Source: Clostridiales bacterium (GTDB lineage: Bacteria > Bacillota > Clostridia > Lachnospirales > Lachnospiraceae). From it: a DNA stretch of 33,986 bases. Positions 1 through 7,512 of the stretch are shown here, piece by piece. The notes below the pieces were generated by a model, which was not told where the DNA came from, searched no databases, and saw nothing but the letters and a program-made list of their open reading frames with translations. How positions within the stretch are numbered: the stretch's first letter is position 1; each line of letters opens with the position of its first letter. Location of the stretch: positions 1 through 33,986 of the forward strand of contig JAAYTK010000011.1 of the NCBI GenBank assembly GCA_012523775.1, written 5' to 3'. Made by a program: the position numbers and the translations under genes.

Positions 1-60
1 ATAGTCAGCCTTGGGTATATGTCCATGGCTGACTACTATCTGAAAATTTGTGAAAACTAG
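1..60 (+). CDS. Group II intron-encoded reverse transcriptase/maturase, C-terminal end (partial)
   Basis: Frame 1 is open from the window edge to a TAG at 58-60 and ends in ...MADYYLKICEN. The stop lies one base before domain V of the intron, where intron-encoded proteins of this kind finish. Only 19 residues are visible, so the family is inferred from its position against the intron RNA rather than from protein motifs. The catalytic reverse transcriptase domains would lie upstream, outside the window, and whether the protein is intact cannot be judged. Confidence 0.6.
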   Translation: MVSLGYMSMADYYLKICEN

Positions 61-139
61 AGAACCGCCGTGTACCGAACGGTACGCACGGTGGTGTGAG
101 AGGTCGGTAGCTGAAATAATCAGCTACCTCCTACTCGAT
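1..139 (+). mobile_element. Group II intron, 3' end (domains V and VI)
   Basis: This is the 3' end of a self-splicing retroelement cut by the window edge. Domain V folds at about 62-97: nine pairs (64-72 with 87-95), a two-base CG bulge at 85-86, four pairs (73-76 with 81-84) and a GAAC loop. The CGC catalytic triad is at 66-68, and its G67 pairs with U92 in the expected wobble. Domain VI is 98-136: a nine-pair stem (106-114 with 120-128), AGG/CCU and GAG/CUC outer pairs, and A133 bulged between them as the likely branch point. The intron should end in AT at 138-139, six bases after A133. It stops seven bases short of the ohrR stop codon and is transcribed towards that gene. The class cannot be assigned without the rest of the element. 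Confidence 0.82.
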
Positions 140-146
140 TTTCTTG

Positions 147-629
147 TTATTTATTATTCTGTTCGGAGCTTACAATTGTTCTTATCAGCTTGTGAAGCCC
201 ATCTAACAGCCGCTTACCATCCTTTAAATCCAGTCCCAAGGAACAGATTAATTCTTCCGGTATACTCAGGGCTTTATCCTGAAAGTCCTTTCCCTTCTTA
301 GTAAGAGCTATATATACATTTCTCTCATCCGTCTGACAACGGCTACGGGTTATATAACCCTGTGCTTCCAGTTTCTTAAGTAGAGGAGTCAGAGTACCCG
401 AATCCAAGAATAATTTTTTTCCTAAGTTCTTTATTGTAATATTATCCTCCTCCCATAATGCCATTAGAATTATATATCCGGTATATGTCAGATTATAGGG
501 ATCAAGGAGGGGCTTATACTTTCTGATTATTTCCTTTGAACAAACATATAATGAAAAGCATAGCTGGTTATCAAGTCTTAAAATTTCATATTTTTCATCA
601 TTGTTCTTTTGTGATGATTTAGTATTCAT
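147..629 (-). CDS. ohrR: OhrR-type MarR-family redox-sensing repressor
   Basis: This is a winged-helix MarR repressor of the OhrR subfamily, which senses organic hydroperoxides through a reactive N-terminal cysteine. The hallmark LDNQLCFSLY is present, with the cysteine at residue 24 from the start chosen here. The LTYTGYIILMALWE segment, the LDSGTLTPLLKKLE recognition helix and the DERNVYIALTKKG wing follow. An upstream in-frame ATG at 650 would add seven residues, but the AGAAAGGA ribosome-binding site lies inside that extension, eight bases before the ATG at 629, so 629 is preferred (160 residues). The gene is divergent from a nitroreductase, and the shared promoter region holds two OhrR-like operators, so autoregulation is likely. 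No second conserved cysteine of the 2-Cys type is obvious, which suggests a 1-Cys sensor (inference). Confidence 0.88.
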   Translation of the reverse strand: MNTKSSQKNNDEKYEILRLDNQLCFSLYVCSKEIIRKYKPLLDPYNLTYTGYIILMALWEEDNITIKNLGKKLFLDSGTLTPLLKKLEAQGYITRSRCQTDERNVYIALTKKGKDFQDKALSIPEELICSLGLDLKDGKRLLDGLHKLIRTIVSSEQNNK

Positions 630-677
630 TAATATTTTCCTTTCTGACATTATAATTACATTATTATGTTTCGTTGA

Positions 678-715
678 TACAATTTAATTTTATACAATTA
701 TCTTTAAAAAGTCAA
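678..715 (-). promoter_or_regulatory. ohrR promoter overlapped by an OhrR-like operator
   Basis: Read on the minus strand, TTGACT (710-715) and TAAAAT (687-692) are separated by 17 bases, a good sigma-A promoter for ohrR. The -10 box lies inside TACAATTTAATTTTATACAA (from 678), which resembles the TACAATT/AATTGTA half-site pattern known for Bacillus OhrR operators. A repressor bound here would block its own transcription. Confidence 0.7.
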
Positions 716-724
716 TAAAAAGTA

Positions 725-770
725 TTGACAAAATAAAAATATAGTGTAAAATATAATTGTAAACAATTGA
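725..770 (+). promoter_or_regulatory. Nitroreductase promoter with an OhrR-like operator at the start site
   Basis: TTGACA (725-730), 16 bases, TAAAAT (747-752). Directly downstream is the inverted repeat AATTGT-AA-ACAATT (755-768), centred near the expected transcription start. It matches the OhrR half-site pattern, as does the operator at 678-700 on the ohrR side, so one repressor probably controls both divergent transcripts. Confidence 0.7.
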
Positions 771-839
771 AATTAATAATAAAATATATTAGAATGTAGA
801 TAATATAAATTATTAGAAAATCAGAAAGGAAGATGAAGT

Positions 840-1436
840 ATGAAAGATTTAAAGCAATTGGTAGAAAACCGCCGTACTTATTATGCAATAGAAAAGAAAT
901 CACCGATTTCGGATCAGGAGATAAAAGATATTATAGATCATGCAGTAAAATATGTACCTTCTGCATTTAATTCCCAAAGTGCCAGAGTGGTGCTTCTTCT
1001 CGGTGAAAACCATGATAAATTATGGGAGATTACGAGAGAGACATTGAGAAAGATTGTTCCTGCGGATTCATTCGCATCAACGGATGCTAAGATAGATGGA
1101 TTTAAGAACGGATACGGAACAATTATGTTCTTTGAGGATGAAGAGGTGATAGAGGGACTTCAGGAGCAATTTTCACTTTATAAAGACGTGTTTCCGATTT
1201 GGTCTCTGCAGTCATCCGGTATGCTTCAGTATTTAATCTGGATAACTATAGAAGGGAAGAGCTTAGGAGCATCACTGCAGCATTATAACCCTTTGATTGA
1301 CGATGAGGTTAAGGAAACATGGGGATTACCAAAGAAGTGGAAGCTCTTGGCACAGATGCCGTTTGGTACACCTGTTCAGGACCCCGGCGATAAGGAATTT
1401 TCGCCTGTAGAGAGCAGAGTAAAGATGTTTTCATAA
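840..1436 (+). CDS. Nitroreductase family protein, Frm2/Hbn1-like
   Basis: This is an FMN-dependent oxidoreductase of the nitroreductase fold. Its 198 residues and sequence pattern (LVENRRTYYAIEKKSP start, YVPSAFNSQSARVV, WSLQSSGMLQYLIW, LGASLQHYNP and a C-terminal AQMPFGTP) fit the Frm2/Hbn1-like branch, whose members are linked to oxidative stress and lipid signalling in yeast. The SAFNSQSAR segment near residues 41-49 is the usual flavin phosphate-binding region. The start follows AGAAAGGAAG with good spacing. The substrate is unknown. The divergent OhrR gene and the operator over its promoter suggest induction by organic peroxides or electrophiles (inference). A strong terminator ends the transcript at once, so this is a one-gene unit. 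Confidence 0.87.
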   Translation: MKDLKQLVENRRTYYAIEKKSPISDQEIKDIIDHAVKYVPSAFNSQSARVVLLLGENHDKLWEITRETLRKIVPADSFASTDAKIDGFKNGYGTIMFFEDEEVIEGLQEQFSLYKDVFPIWSLQSSGMLQYLIWITIEGKSLGASLQHYNPLIDDEVKETWGLPKKWKLLAQMPFGTPVQDPGDKEFSPVESRVKMFS

Positions 1437-1460
1437 TAGAATAAAGCAAAAACCATTGAC

Positions 1461-1487
1461 AATGGGGATTTTTATCCCCATTTTTTT
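1461..1487 (+). terminator. Rho-independent terminator after the nitroreductase
   Basis: Stem AATGGGGAT/ATCCCCATT closed by a TTTT loop, followed by a T-run to 1487. The hairpin starts 24 bases after the nitroreductase stop. Confidence 0.88.
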
Positions 1488-1541
1488 GTATAATAAAGTT
1501 CGTCCTATTCAATATATAATATACTATATTCGCCTCCAATA

Positions 1542-1550
1542 TGGTATAAT
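1542..1550 (+). promoter_or_regulatory. Extended -10 promoter for ogt-pepF
   Basis: TGGTATAAT is a consensus extended -10 element, 37 bases before the ogt start. No convincing -35 box lies at the right distance, as is common for TGn promoters. Confidence 0.5.
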
Positions 1551-1587
1551 ATTTCAAGGACTAATTAATCGGACAAGGGAGAAAGTA

Positions 1588-2073
1588 ATGGGTATAGGAT
1601 ATTTTTATGATATGCCAATCGGAAGAATGTTTATAGCCGAGGACGGTATCGGTATCAGTGAGGTTTCATTAGTAGATTTTACGGAAGAGGAGAATTACAG
1701 GATGAGCCATACTATTGGTGAAACCAATCTTATTAGGGAGGCAGCCTCACAGCTTAGAGAATATTTTGACAATAAGAGGAGGGAGTTTAGTATTAGGCTT
1801 AATCCTAAAGGTACTGAGTTTCAGAAAAAGGTATGGAAAGCGCTTTTGCAGATACCCTACGGAGAAACCAGAAGCTATAAGGAAATTGCTAAAATAATAG
1901 GAAATGAAAAGGCATCAAGGGCTGTGGGAATGGCAAATCATAATAACCCTATCATGTGTATCATACCCTGTCATAGAGTAATTGGGTCTAATGGAAAGCT
2001 TATAGGATATGCCGGTGGAATTGAAGTTAAAGAGAAGTTGCTTGCTTTAGAAAATGTATTGGAAAGGAAATAA
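1588..2073 (+). CDS. ogt: Methylated-DNA-[protein]-cysteine S-methyltransferase
   Basis: This is a suicide DNA repair enzyme that transfers the methyl group of O6-methylguanine to its own cysteine. The active-site PCHRV motif is clear at the end of NNPIMCIIPCHRVIG, near residues 131-135. It is preceded by the FQKKVWKALLQIPYGETRSY helix-turn-helix region and RAVGMANHNN, all standard for the family; the length (161 residues) is also normal. The ATG at 1588 has the ribosome-binding site GGGAGAAAG. The frame stays open upstream to 1456 but runs through the preceding terminator, so that extension is rejected. The gene lies three bases from pepF, whose ribosome-binding site is inside the ogt end, so the two are probably co-transcribed. 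Confidence 0.95.
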   Translation: MGIGYFYDMPIGRMFIAEDGIGISEVSLVDFTEEENYRMSHTIGETNLIREAASQLREYFDNKRREFSIRLNPKGTEFQKKVWKALLQIPYGETRSYKEIAKIIGNEKASRAVGMANHNNPIMCIIPCHRVIGSNGKLIGYAGGIEVKEKLLALENVLERK

Positions 2074-2076
2074 AAT

Positions 2077-3828
2077 ATGAATAATGAATGGTCATTAGAT
2101 GTACTTTATAAAGGATTGGATGATAAGAAGTATAAGGAAGATGTAAAAAAGCTGGATGAATTAACTGAGGAGATAATTGAGTTCAGCGCCAAATTGGAAG
2201 AGGGCAATGATGAGGAAAAGCTACTTGCTGCTATTGATTATATGGAGCAGTACAAGGTGTTAAGTGACTCTATAGTGTTTTATCTTTTCTTAAGAGAGTC
2301 GGTAAATACAACAGACAGTAAAGTTGTTAATGAGTTAAATATAATAAAGAAAAAGTTAAGTAATATCTCCAAGCCATTTACGATTATACAGAAATGGATA
2401 GCAGGAGTCGAGTCACTGGATGAGTATATGGATAAGCATCCTAAGCTTAAGGCATACTCCTTTCTTATAAACAATATTAAGAAGGAGGTTAAGCATCTAT
2501 TGGGCGATGACGTTGAGGAGGTTATAGCGAAGCTGAACATCTCCGCAGGTTTGGCATGGAGTGATATGCAAAGCTATCTGACATCGACTTTGGAGGTTGA
2601 CTACAGAGGAGAGACCATCACAATTCCCGAGGTTCGCAATCTTGCCTACAGCGGGGATTCGTCAGTCAGAAAGGATGCGTATGAAGCCGAGTTAAAGGCC
2701 TATGAGAAGATTAAGGATGCAATAAGCTACTCTCTGAATAACATAAAGACTCAGGTTAATACAGTCGGTGATTTAAGAGGGTACAAATCGCCCCTGGATC
2801 AGACCCTGGAAAACTCTAAGATGAAGAGAGAAACACTGGAAGCCATGCTTGAGGCAATGGTTGAATATATGCCGGCATTTCATAAGTATTTGAAGCATAA
2901 GGCAAAGCTTTTGGGACATAGGAATGGTCTTCCCTGGTATGATTTATTTGCTCCGATCGGAGAGAGTGAAAGCAAATTCACCATAGAGGAAGCGAGAGAA
3001 TATCTCCTCGAGAACTTCAGGGAATTTTCTGATGACCTGGTTGATATGGTTGAACAGGCATTTGAAGAAGAGTGGATTGATTTCTTCCCGAGAAAAGGCA
3101 AGATAGGAGGAGCCTTTTGCATGAACATGCCAATTGTCAAGCAAAGTCGGGTGCTTACGAATTTCACAGGGACCCTAAATGATGTGATAACTCTTGCTCA
3201 TGAATTAGGTCATGCATATCACGGGCTCCATATCCAGGACCATCTGCCTCTGAATACCGAATACAGTATGCCTGTGGCAGAGACTGCTTCAACCTTTAAT
3301 GAGTCCTTAATTATGGAAGCCGTTATAAAGAATGCTTCCGGTATGGAGAAGATGGCATTAATAGAGAGTCAGCTTCAGGATATAACTCAGATTATATGCG
3401 ATATTTATTCCCGGTATTTATTCGAGACAGAAGTATTCGAAAAATCAAAGCAAGGATTTCTGTTTGCGGATGAGCTTAAGGAAATCATGCTAAGGGCTCA
3501 GAAAGCAGCCTACGGAGACGGTCTGGATCATGAGTATCTGCATCCTTATATGTGGGTTGTGAAACCTCACTACTATTCTGTAGCGGAAAGCTTCTATAAT
3601 TTCCCGTATGCCTTTGGTGCTTTATTCGCAAGAGGCCTTTATGAGAAATACAAGAATGAAGGCAAAGAGTTTGTGCCAAAATATAAAGCTCTTCTTAATG
3701 CAACTACAGTGAGTACAGTAGAGGATGTGGCTAAGGAGGCGGAAATCAATCTGGAGGATCCTGAATTCTGGAGAACCAGCTTAAAGGCTTTTGAAGGCTT
3801 GGTTGATGAATTTATTAAGCTTACTTAA
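2077..3828 (+). CDS. pepF: Oligoendopeptidase F (M3 metallopeptidase)
   Basis: This is a cytoplasmic zinc oligopeptidase that trims short peptides. At 583 residues it has the usual PepF length. The zinc site HELGH is at residues 375-379, followed by AYHGLH, and the third ligand is probably Glu402 in VAETASTFNE. The C-terminal HPYMWVVKPHYY and FYNFPYAFG segments also match the family. There is no signal peptide. GGAAAGGAAA in the end of ogt supplies the ribosome-binding site. A strong two-way terminator follows, shared with the convergent degV gene. Confidence 0.95.
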   Translation: MNNEWSLDVLYKGLDDKKYKEDVKKLDELTEEIIEFSAKLEEGNDEEKLLAAIDYMEQYKVLSDSIVFYLFLRESVNTTDSKVVNELNIIKKKLSNISKPFTIIQKWIAGVESLDEYMDKHPKLKAYSFLINNIKKEVKHLLGDDVEEVIAKLNISAGLAWSDMQSYLTSTLEVDYRGETITIPEVRNLAYSGDSSVRKDAYEAELKAYEKIKDAISYSLNNIKTQVNTVGDLRGYKSPLDQTLENSKMKRETLEAMLEAMVEYMPAFHKYLKHKAKLLGHRNGLPWYDLFAPIGESESKFTIEEAREYLLENFREFSDDLVDMVEQAFEEEWIDFFPRKGKIGGAFCMNMPIVKQSRVLTNFTGTLNDVITLAHELGHAYHGLHIQDHLPLNTEYSMPVAETASTFNESLIMEAVIKNASGMEKMALIESQLQDITQIICDIYSRYLFETEVFEKSKQGFLFADELKEIMLRAQKAAYGDGLDHEYLHPYMWVVKPHYYSVAESFYNFPYAFGALFARGLYEKYKNEGKEFVPKYKALLNATTVSTVEDVAKEAEINLEDPEFWRTSLKAFEGLVDEFIKLT

Positions 3829-3831
3829 TAT

Positions 3832-3874
3832 AAAAGGACAGATTCGAAGGTTATTCTTCGAATTCTGTCCTTTT
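3832..3874. terminator. Bidirectional terminator between pepF and degV
   Basis: AAAAGGACAGATTCGAAG pairs with CTTCGAATTCTGTCCTTTT across a short loop. A-runs and T-runs flank both sides, so it can end both convergent transcripts. Confidence 0.88.
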
Positions 3875-3892
3875 ATTATACTGTTAGAAAAT

Positions 3893-4762
3893 TTATCTTG
3901 GATTACCCATAAAGAATAATGCTATGGTCCCGGGCCCGGAGTGTGAGCCGATGGTAGGACATACATAATTTATTAGTATATTCTTTATACCAAAACGTTC
4001 CCTTACCAGTGAGGCTACATATTCTGCGTCTTCTATGCTGTCTCCGTGACTTATGAATACGGTATCATTTTTATCTTCATAGCCGGATATTCTTTTTTCC
4101 ATTTGCTCAACCAGTGAGACAAGAGCTTTTTTTCTTCCTCTGACATTATTAAGCGATACCAGTCGTCCCTCGTCATTAACATGAAGAATAGGCTTAACAT
4201 TAATTAATGTACCGATAATAGCCGTTGTTTTAGACACTCTGCCTCCTCTGCGAAGATGGTGCAAATCGTCTACGGTAAAGATATGACATAGATTTAGCTT
4301 ATTATTCTCTAACCAATCTGCTATCTCGTTCATAGTCTTTCCGGCTTCCTTCATCATAACCGCCTTGTGGACCAACAGACCCTCACCCATTGAAGCACAT
4401 AAGGAGTCTATAACCCTTATATTGGCTCCCGGTATTTCCTCACAAAGGTCCCTGGCAGTCGCTGCCGCTACGGAATAGCTTCCGCTCAATGCAGAGGAAA
4501 ATGCGATATGCAATATATCGTATCCCTCGTTTAGTATACCTGTAAAAATCTCTCTTGCGGTATCCGGATTAACAGCCATGGTGGTAGGCATAGAACCGCC
4601 ACGCATTCTATCATAGAATTCCTTTGGACTCAGTTGTTTTTTGTCCCCATAGACAACGTCATCAAAGCTATAATATAGAGGAACTATTTTCAAATTATAC
4701 TGCTTTAAGTAATCATCCGGTAAATCACAGGTAGTATCAGTTGTGATAACAAACTCCCTCAT
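3893..4762 (-). CDS. DegV family fatty acid-binding protein
   Basis: DegV proteins bind a fatty acid; in some Firmicutes they act as the FakB subunit that presents it to fatty acid kinase. The N-terminal MREFVITTDTTCDLPDDY is typical, as are FSSALSGSYS (the lipid-contacting serine region) and the RGGRVSKTTAIIG and KPILHVNDEGRL segments. The C-terminal IGSHSGPGTIALFF is conserved. I place the start at the ATG at 4762 (289 residues), which gives the usual family N terminus. Upstream ATGs at 4801 and 4774 are possible, but the AAAGGA site lies between them and 4762. No FakA-like kinase is in the window, so the partner must be elsewhere. Confidence 0.88.
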   Translation of the reverse strand: MREFVITTDTTCDLPDDYLKQYNLKIVPLYYSFDDVVYGDKKQLSPKEFYDRMRGGSMPTTMAVNPDTAREIFTGILNEGYDILHIAFSSALSGSYSVAAATARDLCEEIPGANIRVIDSLCASMGEGLLVHKAVMMKEAGKTMNEIADWLENNKLNLCHIFTVDDLHHLRRGGRVSKTTAIIGTLINVKPILHVNDEGRLVSLNNVRGRKKALVSLVEQMEKRISGYEDKNDTVFISHGDSIEDAEYVASLVRERFGIKNILINYVCPTIGSHSGPGTIALFFMGNPR

Positions 4763-4833
4763 CTTACACACCATTCCTTTCGTTAACGTTGCTACTCGCA
4801 TGGCAACAAGTAGTTTTAATTACGATATGATAG

Positions 4834-4862
4834 ATTATAACATACCATACCAAGCAGAACAA
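4834..4862 (-). promoter_or_regulatory. degV promoter
   Basis: On the minus strand, TTGTTC (4857-4862), 17 bases, TATAAT (4834-4839). It lies about 70 bases before the chosen degV start. Confidence 0.6.
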
Positions 4863-4879
4863 TATGGAAAAATCATATA

Positions 4880-4908
4880 TTAACAAAATATCTATAATAT
4901 GCTAGTAT
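4880..4908 (+). promoter_or_regulatory. recJ promoter
   Basis: TTAACA (4880-4885), 17 bases, TAGTAT (4903-4908), about 60 bases before the recJ start. It is back to back with the degV promoter. Confidence 0.5.
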
Positions 4909-4967
4909 ATGATGGTGTAATAATTAAAATTTTATGCATGGTTGATATTTACATATAGGAGGATGAA

Positions 4968-6725
4968 TTGGAAAACTGGGTGATAAAGAATATCAAAGCG
5001 GATTTTGCGATGATTATGGATAAATGTGATATCAGCGAGGTACTGGCTCGATGTCTTGTCAATAGAGGGCTGAAGGATATTGACGAAATTAATGCCTTCC
5101 TGAAGCCAAGCCTTGATAAACTTCATAATCCATTTCTTATGAAGGATATGAAAGAGGCCTGCGATATTTTACAGGAGAAAGTCAGGAACGGGAAAAAGAT
5201 ACGCATAATTGGCGATTATGATGTTGACGGTGTGATGTCAACCTATATATTATATCGAACGTTAAAGATGATAGGAGCAAAAGTAGACTACGAGATACCT
5301 GACAGAGTAAGTGACGGCTATGGGATAAATATAAGAATGGTAGAGGAGGCTAAGGCCGAAAATATAGATACACTCCTGACATGTGATAACGGGATTGTTG
5401 CACTGGATGAAATTAGGATTGCCAAAAGCTATGGGATGACTGTTATTGTTACAGATCATCACAGCCTTCTTGAGACGGATAATAATGAAGCCGTTATTCC
5501 CGAGGCAGATGCCGTTATCAATCCGAAACAGCCGGATTGCCCTTATCCTTTCGAAGGACTATGCGGTGCGGCAATCGCATATAAGCTGGCGACAGCATTA
5601 CTGAGAAGCTATAATTTATCAGATATATCTGAGTATGAAACGGAGCTTATATCCTATACGGCAATTGCCACAGTCTGTGATGTAATGGAATTAATAGACG
5701 AGAACAGAATCATTGTAAAACACGGGCTATCTTTGTTGGCCAAGACAACCAATTATGGATTATTGGCATTGATGGATGCATGCCAGATTGATAAGGAAAG
5801 CCTCTCAGCATATCATTTGGGATTTATTATAGGTCCCTGTCTTAATGCCTCCGGAAGACTCGATACAGCGAAAAAAGGCCTTAGGCTTTTGCTGTCGGAA
5901 AAATGGGAGGAGGCTATTGAGCTGGCCAATGAGCTTAGACGACTTAATGATGAAAGAAAGAATATGACAGCGGAGTATGTCAGGAAAGCAGAATTTATGA
6001 TTGAGAATGAGGGAATGCTTCAGGATAAGGTATTGGTGGTATATCTTCCTGACTGTCATGAGAGCATAGCTGGGATAATAGCAGGGAGAATCAGAGAAAG
6101 ATATAATAGACCTACGCTGATTCTCACCGATTCTTCTGAATATGTTAAAGGGTCAGGCAGATCCATAGACAATTATAATATGATTGAAGAGCTGTCAAAA
6201 TTCAGAGAACTTATGGTCAAGGTTGGAGGTCATCCGATGGCTGCGGGACTGTCTATAATGCCGGAGAACATTGAGCCCTTACGAGCTGCCTTAAACAAGA
6301 ATCCGCCTTTAACAGAGGAAATGTTAAAGCATAAGGTTACAATCGATATCCTGCTTCCCTTAGGATACTTGTCTGAGAAGCTGGTAGATGAGTTAAAGCT
6401 TCTGGAGCCCTTCGGTAATGGAAATGAAAAGCCCTTATTTGCCGAGAGGGACTTATCCGTAAAGTCTGTTCTGGTTATTGGTAAGAATTCAAGCGGAATA
6501 AGGCTAAGGGTTATAAATACCTACGGCAGGGAAATGGATGCAATATATTTTGGTGATGTGGAAGAGTTCTTTAAATATATAAGCGATAAATATGGTACAG
6601 AAGAAGCGGAGCGTCTTAAGACAGGGAGAGGCACTAATATAAAGCTTACGGTTACATATTATCCACGAATCAATGAATATAACGGTCTAAGAAGTTTACA
6701 GATAATGATACAAAACTATAGATAA
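4968..6725 (+). CDS. recJ: Single-stranded-DNA-specific 5'-3' exonuclease RecJ
   Basis: This DHH-family exonuclease degrades single-stranded DNA 5' to 3' in recombination and mismatch repair. Motif I DYDVDG is at residues 83-88, CDNG at 139-142 and DHH at 163-165; the DHHA1 motif GGHPMAAG comes later, followed by the LEPFGNGNEKPLF oligonucleotide-binding region. At 585 residues it is of normal length. Translation most likely begins at a TTG, five bases after the AGGAGG site. The ATG at 4963 abuts the ribosome-binding site and opens only a short frame. A single adenine phosphoribosyltransferase gene follows, with its own promoter. Confidence 0.94.
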   Translation: MENWVIKNIKADFAMIMDKCDISEVLARCLVNRGLKDIDEINAFLKPSLDKLHNPFLMKDMKEACDILQEKVRNGKKIRIIGDYDVDGVMSTYILYRTLKMIGAKVDYEIPDRVSDGYGINIRMVEEAKAENIDTLLTCDNGIVALDEIRIAKSYGMTVIVTDHHSLLETDNNEAVIPEADAVINPKQPDCPYPFEGLCGAAIAYKLATALLRSYNLSDISEYETELISYTAIATVCDVMELIDENRIIVKHGLSLLAKTTNYGLLALMDACQIDKESLSAYHLGFIIGPCLNASGRLDTAKKGLRLLLSEKWEEAIELANELRRLNDERKNMTAEYVRKAEFMIENEGMLQDKVLVVYLPDCHESIAGIIAGRIRERYNRPTLILTDSSEYVKGSGRSIDNYNMIEELSKFRELMVKVGGHPMAAGLSIMPENIEPLRAALNKNPPLTEEMLKHKVTIDILLPLGYLSEKLVDELKLLEPFGNGNEKPLFAERDLSVKSVLVIGKNSSGIRLRVINTYGREMDAIYFGDVEEFFKYISDKYGTEEAERLKTGRGTNIKLTVTYYPRINEYNGLRSLQIMIQNYR

Positions 6726-6854
6726 AGGAGTAATATTTGGATGTAATTATATGGACATATATGTAAATAATAAGAATTGCAAGCGTTAAAGGCGATAAAA
6801 TATGAAAATTATGTAAATTTTATCACATTTTATTATATAATATTCAATAATGCT

Positions 6855-6883
6855 TTGCGAAGATTTGTCGTAAGTGATATAAT
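6855..6883 (+). promoter_or_regulatory. apt-relA promoter
   Basis: TTGCGA (6855-6860), 17 bases, TATAAT (6878-6883), in the 210-base gap after recJ. No clear terminator is visible between recJ and this promoter. Confidence 0.6.
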
Positions 6884-6935
6884 AATCATCTATAAGATGG
6901 CTGGTATTAAAGAATCAGTCAGGAGAAAGGTATGA

Positions 6936-7466
6936 GTGAAGATGAAAGATTTAAAGGATTATGTAAGAAGTATACCGGATTTTCCCGAGCCGGGAATAAT
7001 ATTTCGAGATGTAACAACAGTATTACAGAGTAGGGAAGGACTTAAGCTTGCTATTGATAAGATGCAAGAACTACTTGAGGATGTTGAATTTGACCTAATA
7101 GTAGGTCCCGAGTCCAGAGGCTTTATTTTTGGAGTACCGATTGCTTATAATATGAATAAAGCTTTTATTCCGGTCAGAAAAGAAGGAAAACTGCCTTGCG
7201 ATACTATTTCCATGGATTATGAGCTGGAATATGGCAAGGCTACGATAGAGATTCATAAGGATGCGATAAAGCCCGGACAAAAGGTCGTTATCGTTGATGA
7301 TTTAATAGCTACAGGCGGTACAATCGAGGCTATTACAAAGTTGATTGAGATGCTTGGAGGAGAGGTTGTAAAGATTATCTTTCTGATGGAGCTGAAGGGA
7401 CTGAAAGGAAGAGAAAAGCTATCAGGCTATGATGTGGAAGCTGTTATTCAGTATGAAGGTAACTAA
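6936..7466 (+). CDS. apt: Adenine phosphoribosyltransferase
   Basis: This purine-salvage enzyme makes AMP from adenine and PRPP. The PRPP-binding loop VVIVDDLIATGGT lies near residues 117-129. SIPDFPEPGIIFRDVT at the N terminus and GPESRGFIFG are family signatures. A GTG at 6936, five bases after AGGAGAAAGG, is taken as the start (176 residues); the ATG at 6942 is a possible alternative. The gene heads the block apt-relA-hydrolase-hemZ-hisS, an order common in related clostridia. Confidence 0.95.
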   Translation: MKMKDLKDYVRSIPDFPEPGIIFRDVTTVLQSREGLKLAIDKMQELLEDVEFDLIVGPESRGFIFGVPIAYNMNKAFIPVRKEGKLPCDTISMDYELEYGKATIEIHKDAIKPGQKVVIVDDLIATGGTIEAITKLIEMLGGEVVKIIFLMELKGLKGREKLSGYDVEAVIQYEGN

Positions 7467-7512
7467 ACGATATGTTTTTAGATATATGCTGTAGTAAAGG
7501 TGATGGAGTATT

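Noticed and set aside
50-301. Open plus-strand frame of 83 codons
   Set aside because: It runs over intron domains V and VI and the antisense of the ohrR end; there is no ribosome-binding site and no family features.
1456-1587. N-terminal extension of ogt
   Set aside because: The extension crosses the nitroreductase terminator and the promoter; the ATG at 1588 has a proper ribosome-binding site and gives the normal family length.
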